18,774 nucleotides of DNA from Candidatus Sulfopaludibacter sp. SbA3 (GTDB lineage: Bacteria > Acidobacteriota > Terriglobia > 20CM-2-55-15). The DNA lies in assembly GCA_945861845.1 (NCBI GenBank), contig CAMAWS010000005.1, forward strand, positions 1 through 18,774, written 5' to 3'. Position 1 is the stretch's first letter; every line of letters starts with the position of its first letter. The notes under the pieces are model-generated. The model did not search any database. It saw only the letters and a list, made by a program, of their open reading frames with translations, and had not been told where the DNA came from. Both the position numbers and the translations under genes were made by a program. Positions 7,669-14,152 of the stretch are shown here, in pieces.

Positions 7669-8025
7669 ATGGCGCTTATCATCACCACTCGTATCACCCA
7701 CGACACTGTAGTTCTGGAAATGAAAGGGCGGCTTTGGGTCCTCGATTTGCCCCTTCGAGACAGGATTCAGGAGCTGCTGCAACAGGGATGCGTGTTCTTC
7801 ATCCTGGATATCGTGGACGTGGATTACATCGATAGCTCGGGGTTGGGCCAACTGGTTTCGATCTGGGCGTCTGTGCGCAAAATTGGCGGCAATGTCGTCC
7901 TGTTCCGGCCTGGCCCAAGAGTGCGGCGACTACTCATAACGGCGTGCCTGCAGACGATCTTTGACGTTTTTGAAGATGAGGATAAGGCGAAAGCGGGCGT
8001 CCGCCGAGATTGGTCTCCAACATGA
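7669..8025 (+). CDS. STAS-domain anti-sigma factor antagonist (second copy)
   Basis: Single STAS domain of 118 residues with the phospho-acceptor motif DYIDSSGLGQL (DSSG at 55-58), expected to act by partner switching with an anti-sigma kinase. It is a diverged relative of the STAS protein at 3425-3787, not a recent duplicate: the two share the core YIDSSGLG segment but differ in most other positions. The frame stays open 45 codons upstream into intergenic sequence that holds a hairpin, so I use the ATG at 7669, where the domain begins. No Shine-Dalgarno is visible; a TACAAT just upstream allows leaderless translation. It is followed after 28 nt by a response regulator on the same strand, suggesting one transcription unit. 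Confidence 0.87.
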   Translation: MALIITTRITHDTVVLEMKGRLWVLDLPLRDRIQELLQQGCVFFILDIVDVDYIDSSGLGQLVSIWASVRKIGGNVVLFRPGPRVRRLLITACLQTIFDVFEDEDKAKAGVRRDWSPT

Positions 8026-8053
8026 ATGGTGTGAGTGATCCCGCGAGGTTCCA

Positions 8054-8410
8054 ATGAAAGTACTTGTTATCGACGACGAGCCTGGCATCGTAACCCTGTT
8101 GTCGGATTGGCTGAAGGCCATGGGCCATGAACCGGTGGGAATCACGCGCGGCTCCTACACGTCAAGCTGGTTGCAGAGCAGGCGTTTTGACCTCGTTATA
8201 ACGGATATCCAAATGCCGGACAGCGACGGATTGATGATGATTGATGAAATCGTCAAGGCCGGAGCGAAAGTGGTCGTAATGTCCGGCCTGCCCGAAGACC
8301 TCTGGGTGGCAAGAGTTCTCATGGATGGGGCCTGCGACTGCTTACCGAAGCCAATATCTCTGGACAAGCTCGGACTTATTCTCGCGCGCATACAGCCTCC
8401 ACGCTCGTAA
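8054..8410 (+). CDS. single-domain response regulator (CheY-like receiver)
   Basis: A 118-residue stand-alone receiver domain with no output domain. It has the acidic pair Asp7-Asp8 (VIDDEP), the phospho-acceptor Asp51 (VITDIQMPDSDGL), the switch Ser77 (VVMSGLP) and Lys99 in the LPKPIS motif. It therefore should accept a phosphoryl group from a histidine kinase and signal by binding a partner, as CheY or phosphorelay intermediates do. GAGG lies 5 nt before the ATG. It lies between a STAS protein and a DinB-fold protein, with the HD-GYP phosphodiesterase further downstream. No histidine kinase is in the window, so the upstream sensor is unknown. Confidence 0.92.
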   Translation: MKVLVIDDEPGIVTLLSDWLKAMGHEPVGITRGSYTSSWLQSRRFDLVITDIQMPDSDGLMMIDEIVKAGAKVVVMSGLPEDLWVARVLMDGACDCLPKPISLDKLGLILARIQPPRS

Positions 8411-8424
8411 AGAGGGTGACTTTC

Positions 8425-8922
8425 ATGGCGAAATCGAACAGCGCGGAATTGGCGATCCTGCTGGCGGCAATCGATCGGGCGTTTGACCACAAGTCGTGGC
8501 ATGGCATCAACCTCAAGGGGGCGATCCGAGGGTTGACCGCCGAGGACGCTTCATGGCGTCCGGCGCAGGGCCGCCACAACATTTGGGAACTGGTCGTTCA
8601 TGCAGCCTACTGGAAGTACGTCGTTATCCGGCGGCTGCTTTCCGAGAAGAGAGGCTCCTTCCCAATCACGGGCTCGAACTGGTTTGTCCGGCCATCGAAT
8701 GACGCGTCCAGCGAGGGCGCATGGCGAGCAGACGTGCGGCTCCTGACAGACATGCACAAGACGCTGAAACAAGCGGTCGAAGGCGTCAGCGCCAAGGACC
8801 TGAACCGGATCCCGCCCGGGGTGAAGACTTCCAATCTCGATCTCATTGGCGGTATTGCCGCGCACGATTTGTACCACGCCGGACAAATTCAACTTCTGAA
8901 GCGCCTGCGGCCGCAGGCCTGA
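8425..8922 (+). CDS. DinB/YfiT-fold family protein
   Basis: A 165-residue four-helix-bundle protein of the DinB_2 type. The three metal-binding histidines of the fold are visible: His59 (ELVVHAAYWK) and His147 and His151 (AAHDLYHAGQIQLLKRL). ASWRP followed by the N-IWELV-H segment is also typical. Members include thiol-dependent transferases and proteins of unknown function, so no reaction is assigned. I use the ATG at 8425 with AGAGGG at 8411-8416; an in-frame GTG at 8416 overlaps that site. It follows the response regulator by 14 nt and is probably in the same operon. The 3' end contains a 16-bp palindrome (8903-8918) within the coding sequence. Confidence 0.85.
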   Translation: MAKSNSAELAILLAAIDRAFDHKSWHGINLKGAIRGLTAEDASWRPAQGRHNIWELVVHAAYWKYVVIRRLLSEKRGSFPITGSNWFVRPSNDASSEGAWRADVRLLTDMHKTLKQAVEGVSAKDLNRIPPGVKTSNLDLIGGIAAHDLYHAGQIQLLKRLRPQA

Positions 8923-9016
8923 ACCACTACCGTAATCCGCCTGGAAGCCCAATTAGCTCGCGCCTACACGCAAATGAATCCTAAATAATCCCAAACGCGC
9001 TGCCGATAAGGGCCTT

Positions 9017-10747
9017 ATGAGACTGTACGAGCGGCCCGCAAGCGATGGAATGGAAAGCCTGTTAGGCATCATTCCCGACATTAGTGAATTCGAGCGCAAG
9101 CCAACGCCGCCCCACGGCCAGCTCGCCATAGTGCCCGAAACTCACCGCTCGCGCCTGGAGCAGCTCAACCAGATTGGCATCGCCCTTTCCAAGGAGACAG
9201 ACATCCATCGGCTGCTGGAAGCCATTGTCGTGGCGGCGAAGGACCTTACCAACGCCGATGGTGGAACCCTCTACAGGGTCACCGGGGAACGCACGCTCAA
9301 GTTTGAAATTGTGCGAACCGATTCGCTCGGTATTGCGATGGGTGGGACCACGGGAGTGGAAATCTCTTTTCCACCGGTCGCCCTGTACGATACGGAGGAC
9401 AGTCCGATCCACTCGAACGTGGTGGCCTACGCCTATCACCACGATGTATCGCTGAACATTGGCGACGCATACAATCAGCGCGGATTCGATTTTTCCGGAA
9501 CACAGAATTTCGACAGGAAGACCGGCTATCGTTCGAAGTCGTTCCTGACCGTTCCGATGAAAAATCACGAGAACGAAATCATCGGTGTGCTGCAACTCCT
9601 GAATGCGAAGGACCGCGCGACCGGCGCCATTGTTCCATTCTCGGCTCAGGACCAGCGGCTCGCGGAATCTCTTGCCTCACAGGCGGCAATTGCGCTTACC
9701 AATCGGTTGTTGATCAACCAGCTCGAAAACCTGTTTGAGACTTTCGTGAACGTTGTGAATGCGGCGATCGACGACAAGTCGCCCTACACCGGAGCGCATT
9801 GCGATCGCGTGCCATTGCTGACGATGATGCTGGCCGAGGCCGTCACGGACTGCAAGATCGGCCCGCTGAAGGACTTCTACATGACCGATAGGGACCGGCG
9901 CGAGCTGAAGATGGCGGGGCTCCTGCACGACTGCGGAAAAGTCACGACGCCGGTGCATGTTGTCGACAAGGCGACCAAACTTCAGACGATCTACGACCGC
10001 ATTGGCGCCGTCGATACTCGTTTCGAGGTAATTCGGCGGGATGCGGAAATTGCCATGCTGCGCGCGAAGCTCGACGGTGAGCCTGGCGCAGAGACCGCCT
10101 TCGAAGCGCGCCTCCGCGAGATCGACGACGACCGCGAGTTTCTCCGTTTTTGCAATATCGGCGCTGAAGCAATGAGTACCGAGGACGTTGAGCGAGTGAA
10201 ACAGATCTCAGCGAAGTATCAATGGTGCGACGGGCGCGACGCCGGAGGCGAACCGGGTGACTTTCTGACTGCCGATGAAATTGAGAACCTCACGATCCGG
10301 AGGGGCACGCTCACGGAAGCCGAGCGGAAGATCATCAATCATCACATCGAAGTCACCGGCCAGATGCTCGAAGCGCTGCCGTGGCCGCAGCACCTGCGAA
10401 ACGTGCCCGAATACGCATGCGGTCACCACGAAAGGATGGACGGCAAGGGGTACCCCAAGGGGCTTCGGCGCGAGCAGATGTCCGTGCAATCGCGGTGCAT
10501 GGGAATTGCCGACATCTTTGAAGCGCTGACGGCGGTGGACCGTCCTTATAAGAAGGGCAAGACCTTGTCGGAGTCCCTCGAGATTCTCGGCCAGTTCAAA
10601 CTCAACGGACACATCGACCCGGATCTGTTCGACGTGTTCATCTGGGAGAAGGTGTATCTCAAATACGCCGAGCAATACCTGGATCCAAAACAGATCGACG
10701 ACGTGGACCTTTCAAGAATCCCCGGATACGTACCTCCGTCGGTCTGA
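9017..10747 (+). CDS. GAF and HD-GYP domain protein, putative cyclic-di-GMP phosphodiesterase
   Basis: A 576-residue cytoplasmic signalling enzyme. Residues about 45-230 form a GAF sensor domain (start HRSRLEQLNQIGIALS; LTVPMKN and VLQLLNAKD near the end). Residues about 240-560 are an HD-GYP domain with the YTGAHCDRV motif (257-265), LLHDCGKV (His304, Asp305), HHERMDGKGYPKGL (470-483) and IADIFEALTAVDRPY (497-511). The intact HD and GYP motifs predict hydrolysis of c-di-GMP to pGpG or GMP. Between them lies an extra, mostly charged helical insertion of about 107 residues (about 322-428) that standard HD-GYP domains lack. The start ATG follows AAGGG closely. There is no membrane segment and no receiver domain; the free receiver encoded at 8054 might supply input, which is inference. 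Confidence 0.9.
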   Translation: MRLYERPASDGMESLLGIIPDISEFERKPTPPHGQLAIVPETHRSRLEQLNQIGIALSKETDIHRLLEAIVVAAKDLTNADGGTLYRVTGERTLKFEIVRTDSLGIAMGGTTGVEISFPPVALYDTEDSPIHSNVVAYAYHHDVSLNIGDAYNQRGFDFSGTQNFDRKTGYRSKSFLTVPMKNHENEIIGVLQLLNAKDRATGAIVPFSAQDQRLAESLASQAAIALTNRLLINQLENLFETFVNVVNAAIDDKSPYTGAHCDRVPLLTMMLAEAVTDCKIGPLKDFYMTDRDRRELKMAGLLHDCGKVTTPVHVVDKATKLQTIYDRIGAVDTRFEVIRRDAEIAMLRAKLDGEPGAETAFEARLREIDDDREFLRFCNIGAEAMSTEDVERVKQISAKYQWCDGRDAGGEPGDFLTADEIENLTIRRGTLTEAERKIINHHIEVTGQMLEALPWPQHLRNVPEYACGHHERMDGKGYPKGLRREQMSVQSRCMGIADIFEALTAVDRPYKKGKTLSESLEILGQFKLNGHIDPDLFDVFIWEKVYLKYAEQYLDPKQIDDVDLSRIPGYVPPSV

Positions 10748-10761
10748 CAAGCATACAAAGT

Positions 10762-10791
10762 CTGGCAGTAGAGCTTCAGGCAAGCTATGAT
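10762..10791 (+). promoter_or_regulatory. possible sigma70-type promoter for MBL-fold gene
   Basis: CTGGCA (10762-10767, 4 of 6) is followed after 18 nt by TATGAT (10786-10791, 5 of 6). The predicted start near 10798 leaves the AAGGAGG ribosome site (10803-10809) in the leader. Confidence 0.42.
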
Positions 10792-10814
10792 TCCTGCGGT
10801 CGAAGGAGGACATC

Positions 10815-11735
10815 ATGAAGAGGGGTATCGTTTTGGGGCTCCTGCTTATGGCAGGAACGCTCTCCACGTCGCTCGTTGCGCTGCAGCAGCCCGCTGCGCC
10901 GCGCGTGGTCGAGGTGGACAAACTGAAGGACAATCTGTATGTGATGCGCGGCGGCGGTGGGAACAGCGCCGTGTTCATTACCGCCACCGGCGTAGTCGTG
11001 GTGGATACGAAGAATCCCGGCTGGGGGCAGCCGCTGCTCGACAAGATCAAAACTGTCACCGATAAGCCGGTGACCATGATCATCAATACGCACACCCACG
11101 GCGACCACGTGAGCGGCAATGTGGAGTTTCCCGCAAGCGTCGAAGTCGTGACGCACGAAAACACCAAGGCGAACATGGAAGTGATGCGAGCGGTGACCGG
11201 CATCGCGCCTGCTGCCGGCCCGCCAGTCAACATTTTCAAAAACAACAACGGCCGCGGGTTGCCCAAACGGACTTTCACGGACAAGCTGACGCTGGGCAAC
11301 GGCAACGACCGGATCGATCTCTATTACTTTGGCCGGGGTCACACGAATGGCGACGCATGGGTGGTCTTTCCCGCGCTGCGCGTCATGCACGCGGGCGACA
11401 TTTTCTCCGGCAAGAACCTGCCGCTGCTCGATGCCAATAATGGCGGCAGCGGCTCGGAGATCGGCAACACGCTCGCGAAAGCGGCCGCAGGCGCCGGGAA
11501 TATCGAATCCGTTATCACGGGCCACAGCACCGTAATGACGCTGGCGGACCTGCGGGAGTACGCAGAGTTCAATCGCGAGTTTTTGTCCGCCATGCAGGAT
11601 GCCAAGAAGGCCGGACGCACCGTGCAGGATGTGGCGAGTAGCTGGAAGATGCCGGCGAAGTACGCGGGCTACGCTGCGCCCGATCCTGTTCGGCTTCGCA
11701 GCAACGTTCAGGTGGTCTTCGACGAAATCCGATAA
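10815..11735 (+). CDS. secreted metallo-beta-lactamase-fold hydrolase
   Basis: A 306-residue protein with a Sec signal (hydrophobic core about residues 5-20, possible cleavage after LVA near 22) and an MBL fold. The two-metal site is complete: HTHGDH (His93, His95, Asp97, His98), His166 in GRGHTNGD, Asp185 in HAGDIF and His237 in ITGHST. It should be a periplasmic hydrolase that binds two zinc ions. Relatives include B3-type beta-lactamases, lactonases and sulfur-metabolism MBL proteins, and the sequence does not decide between these. I see no reason to call it an antibiotic-resistance enzyme. A strong AAGGAGG lies 5 nt before the ATG. The gene is followed within 12 nt by a large palindrome that would end its transcript. 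Confidence 0.9.
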   Translation: MKRGIVLGLLLMAGTLSTSLVALQQPAAPRVVEVDKLKDNLYVMRGGGGNSAVFITATGVVVVDTKNPGWGQPLLDKIKTVTDKPVTMIINTHTHGDHVSGNVEFPASVEVVTHENTKANMEVMRAVTGIAPAAGPPVNIFKNNNGRGLPKRTFTDKLTLGNGNDRIDLYYFGRGHTNGDAWVVFPALRVMHAGDIFSGKNLPLLDANNGGSGSEIGNTLAKAAAGAGNIESVITGHSTVMTLADLREYAEFNREFLSAMQDAKKAGRTVQDVASSWKMPAKYAGYAAPDPVRLRSNVQVVFDEIR

Positions 11736-11747
11736 CAGGCTTGCGGA

Positions 11748-11821
11748 GAACGAAAAAAAAGGGGACAGACTCCGAATTCCGAAGTTCAGGAATTCGGAGT
11801 CTGTCCCCTTTTTTTTCGTTC
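11748..11821. repeat. near-perfect palindrome (33-bp arms, 8-nt loop), REP-like element and bidirectional terminator
   Basis: Positions 11748-11780 are exactly complementary to 11789-11821, around the loop GAAGTTCA. The core of the left arm is GGGGACAGACTCCGAATTCC, flanked outside by A8 (and T8 in the other arm). The A8-stem-T8 layout makes a very stable hairpin followed by a U-tract in both directions, so it should act as a bidirectional intrinsic terminator. The GGGGACAGACTC core resembles dispersed intergenic palindromes that I recall from Acidobacteriota and other genomes, where they look like REP/MITE-type elements. No transposase lies nearby. It begins 12 nt after the MBL stop and ends 19 nt before the next start. 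Confidence 0.9.
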
Positions 11822-11840
11822 GGGGAAGGTGTGATTCAAG

Positions 11841-13055
11841 GTGGGCGTAAAGCGTTGCGATGAGCTTCGCCTGACGGGTTCAGGTGGCGCGAATCGAGTG
11901 ATGGAGGCGGAGTTCAAGCGGCTCGTCATGCGCTCGCCGTTTCAGGTGAGAATCGAGAAACCGTTGCGCGAAGGTGACTCGACACTGCTGTATCCATTCG
12001 ACGCGCGCATTGCATGGGTTGCCGCCTGCTATCACCGCACGTCGTCGCGCATTTCGTGGGACCTCTGCTCGAGCGAGGCCGTCCGTCTCGATCCGCTTTA
12101 CGCGGACCTGCTGCCTGCGTTATCAGCGGACGACAGGCTCCCCGGAGGCGAACACCTTCGTTTCTCAGTGGAGGTCGGTTCTTCCACCGATTTTGAAGCA
12201 GGTCCGCTTCAGCTCCGCGGCGTCGTAAAGAATGCGATCGTTGAGGCCCTCGCGCCGCGCGGCGTGGCGGCGGAGATCGATGCCGATTCGCCCGACGTCG
12301 TGTTTGTGGTCCGCCGGGCAGGGCTTCCGGAAGCCCGCCGCACGGTTGTGGGAATCGACATTGGCGGGGGAGCGAGGCATCGGCGGGGCGCGCGCGTGGC
12401 CATGGGACCGGCGCCACTGCGTGAAACGATGGCGGCCCAGTTGGTCATGCTTTCGCGATGGGACGCGCGGACCGAGCCGCTCGTTGATCCTATGGCCGGG
12501 GGGGGCACGATCCCGATCGAGGCTGTGGGCCTTGCCGTCGGCGCGGCTATTCGGAAGCCGCAGGACCTGGTGTTCGACCATCTGGCGGCATTCAAGGACC
12601 TGCCGCATGATGTGCCCGACCTCTTCCCGGGCACCGTCCCGCGCATTCTCGCGCTCGACGTGGATCCTTCCCGCATTCCCGCCATGGTCGGAAACCTTCG
12701 CGCCGTCGGGCTCACCGGGCCGTCGCACGAGGATTCAATAGTCATCGCGCAACAGGACTTGCGAACGCTCAAGCCGGAATCCATTGAACGCATGCTGCCG
12801 GCCTCGCGCGGCATGAAGCCGGGCGTCTTCTGTTTCAACCCGCCTTATGGCGTGCGCATGGGAGGGGAGGACGACAAGAAGCTGCTCGCGCTTTACTCCG
12901 AAATGGGCCGCGTGTTTGCACGGTTCAGCGGCTGGCGCGCGGCCTGCTTCGTGGCCAACCCGGAATTCATCGAAGCATTCGGTCATGCTCCCACCATGAC
13001 GAAACCCGCGACCAACGCGGAACTTCGCGGCGCATTCCTGGTCTACCAGTTTTGA
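11841..13055 (+). CDS. THUMP-domain class I methyltransferase, RlmL/UPF0020-like (probable 23S rRNA or tRNA guanine-N2 methyltransferase)
   Basis: A 404-residue RNA methyltransferase. Residues about 85-165 look like a THUMP RNA-binding domain (LRFSVEVG, GVVKNAIVEAL, DADSPDVVFVVRR), followed by a Rossmann methyltransferase domain. It has motif I DPMAGGGTIPIEA (216-228), an acidic motif LALDVDPSRI and catalytic motif IV FNPPYGVRMG (332-341, NPPY), as in enzymes that methylate the exocyclic N2 of guanine. The first 60 residues do not resemble the usual ferredoxin-like N-domain. The start is a GTG, with GGGGAAGG 11 nt upstream and directly next to the palindrome, so the N-terminus may have been remodelled; an ATG at 11901 is an alternative. 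A G8 run (12498-12505) encodes the glycines of motif I. Confidence 0.85.
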   Translation: MGVKRCDELRLTGSGGANRVMEAEFKRLVMRSPFQVRIEKPLREGDSTLLYPFDARIAWVAACYHRTSSRISWDLCSSEAVRLDPLYADLLPALSADDRLPGGEHLRFSVEVGSSTDFEAGPLQLRGVVKNAIVEALAPRGVAAEIDADSPDVVFVVRRAGLPEARRTVVGIDIGGGARHRRGARVAMGPAPLRETMAAQLVMLSRWDARTEPLVDPMAGGGTIPIEAVGLAVGAAIRKPQDLVFDHLAAFKDLPHDVPDLFPGTVPRILALDVDPSRIPAMVGNLRAVGLTGPSHEDSIVIAQQDLRTLKPESIERMLPASRGMKPGVFCFNPPYGVRMGGEDDKKLLALYSEMGRVFARFSGWRAACFVANPEFIEAFGHAPTMTKPATNAELRGAFLVYQF

Positions 13056-13087
13056 TTCGTTGCACAGCTTTGCAAGAAGTTTCAACC

Positions 13088-13277
13088 AGCCGCGGAGCGG
13101 CGGAACACGTTAGCCACGGGCGTTAGCCCGTGGTTGACGAGTGTCCGAAGATCAGCACCATAGGTGCGGCATAGCACGATACCTGCAGTTATGCCGCCCC
13201 GATGGGGCTGGAGATAATGTACTTTCTGAATCCACGGGCTGACGCCCGTGGCTAAAATGTTCCGCCGCTACGCGGCT
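13088..13277. repeat. composite inverted-repeat element with multiple hairpins (REP/BIME- or MITE-like)
   Basis: The 46-nt arms 13088-13133 and 13232-13277 are inverted copies with 42 of 46 matches. Each arm contains CCACGGGC-GTTA/TGAC-GCCCGTGG (left copy 13114-13133) and a GCCGC-type stem. The middle holds three more hairpins: GCACC-ATA-GGTGC (13155-13167), GGCATA/TATGCC (13168-13173 with 13190-13195) and GCCCC-GAT-GGGGC (13196-13208). I see no coding sequence and no target-site duplication. The layout resembles repeats I recall as common in Acidobacteriota intergenic DNA, usually mobilised by a RAYT transposase encoded elsewhere. It fills half of the 378-bp gap between the methyltransferase and the LON-domain gene. 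Confidence 0.85.
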
Positions 13278-13313
13278 TTTGGGGTAGAGCCCTCCTCAAG
13301 AGAACCCTCCCGG

Positions 13314-13342
13314 CTGGCTTCAGAACCAATTTGGTTTATACT
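13314..13342 (+). promoter_or_regulatory. possible promoter with palindromic operator for LON-domain gene
   Basis: CTGGCT (13314-13319, 3 of 6) is followed after 17 nt by TATACT (13337-13342, 5 of 6). The spacer contains the perfect palindrome AACCAA-T-TTGGTT (13324-13336), which abuts the -10 box, the usual place for a repressor site. A start near 13349 gives a leader of about 85 nt. The rest of 13278-13433 shows nothing further that I can support. Confidence 0.4.
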
Positions 13343-13433
13343 TGCCGCCACTATCGGGCACACATATGAGCGGCTGCGAATGCAAGCTCGAAAGGGCGCA
13401 GCCATCAATAAATCTGGATTGGGGAGCAGCGCA

Positions 13434-14147
13434 ATGCAACGCAGAAGAGTCATCCAACTCCTGGCAGGGGCGGCGACGAGTCTCCTGGCCTCGCACACAC
13501 TTCCAGGGAGCATCCTGCGCGCATCGCAGGATAACCCGCTCCTGCCGCTCTTTCCCCTGGACCTGGTCCTGTTTCCCCACACGGACCTCCCGCTGCACAT
13601 CTTCGAGGAACGCTACAAGGAGATGATCAAGGATTGCCTGGAAAATCGCTGGGAGTTTGGAATGCTGCTGGTCGAGGACCAGTCGGTCAAGGACATTGGC
13701 TGTACGGCATCCATTACAGAGGTGCTGGCGACCTATCCGGATGGCCGAATGGATATTATGGTTCGAGGGCAGCGGCGTTTTGAACTCGGATCGGTGAATG
13801 AAGAGAAGTCGTATCTGAGAGGGGCGCCAACCATTCTTGATGACGACACGACCGAGTCTTCATCTGAACTTCGCAAGCGCGCCATCGAGCTGTATGAACT
13901 GCTTAAGGAAATCGCGGTACGGGATAACAAGACGTTGCAGCAGCCTTATCCCACGGCGACCGATACCCAGCTTTCGTACCGAATGATGGCGGGTTTGCCG
14001 GGCGACCTTACATGGAAGCAGAACCTGCTGGAACTGCGCTCGGAGCGCGACCGCCTCATCCAGGTTGTGCCTTACATGGAGAAATTCATCGAGTACCTGG
14101 AAAACACACCTGAACAGAATCCCGCGACGCCAAAGGGAATCGCTTAG
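13434..14147 (+). CDS. LON substrate-binding-domain protein with twin-arginine signal peptide
   Basis: A 237-residue protein with a Lon N-terminal (PF02190-type) domain at about 35-225: LPLFPLDLVLFPHTDLPLHIFEERYKEM (start about 37), GMLLVEDQ, IGCTASITEV and DGRMDIMVRGQRRFEL, followed by a helical C-terminal half. There is no AAA+ ATPase or Ser-Lys protease domain, so it is not the Lon protease. The surprise is the N-terminus, where RRRVIQLL and a hydrophobic stretch to about residue 29 form a twin-arginine-like export signal, although LON domains are usually cytoplasmic. I use the ATG at 13434 with GGGGAG 7 nt upstream; the frame remains open further upstream into the repeat element but has no ribosome site there. 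Function unknown, perhaps protein binding in the periplasm. The stop is 5 nt from the convergent cytochrome stop. Confidence 0.85.
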   Translation: MQRRRVIQLLAGAATSLLASHTLPGSILRASQDNPLLPLFPLDLVLFPHTDLPLHIFEERYKEMIKDCLENRWEFGMLLVEDQSVKDIGCTASITEVLATYPDGRMDIMVRGQRRFELGSVNEEKSYLRGAPTILDDDTTESSSELRKRAIELYELLKEIAVRDNKTLQQPYPTATDTQLSYRMMAGLPGDLTWKQNLLELRSERDRLIQVVPYMEKFIEYLENTPEQNPATPKGIA

Positions 14148-14152
14148 TCCAT

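Noticed and set aside
8903..8918. 16-bp palindrome at the end of the DinB-fold gene
   Set aside because: It is coding sequence with no loop and no U-tract, so it is not a convincing terminator or operator.
10712..11525. Long minus-strand open frames opposite the MBL-fold gene
   Set aside because: The plus-strand gene has a signal peptide, strong ribosome site and complete metal site; the antisense frames have none of these.
10815..11735. Antibiotic-resistance metallo-beta-lactamase
   Set aside because: The metal ligands fit the wide MBL superfamily, and nothing in the sequence or context points to beta-lactam hydrolysis.
13248..13433. 62-codon upstream extension of the LON-domain gene
   Set aside because: It begins inside the repeat element and crosses the predicted promoter; no ribosome site supports it, and the Tat signal begins at 13434.
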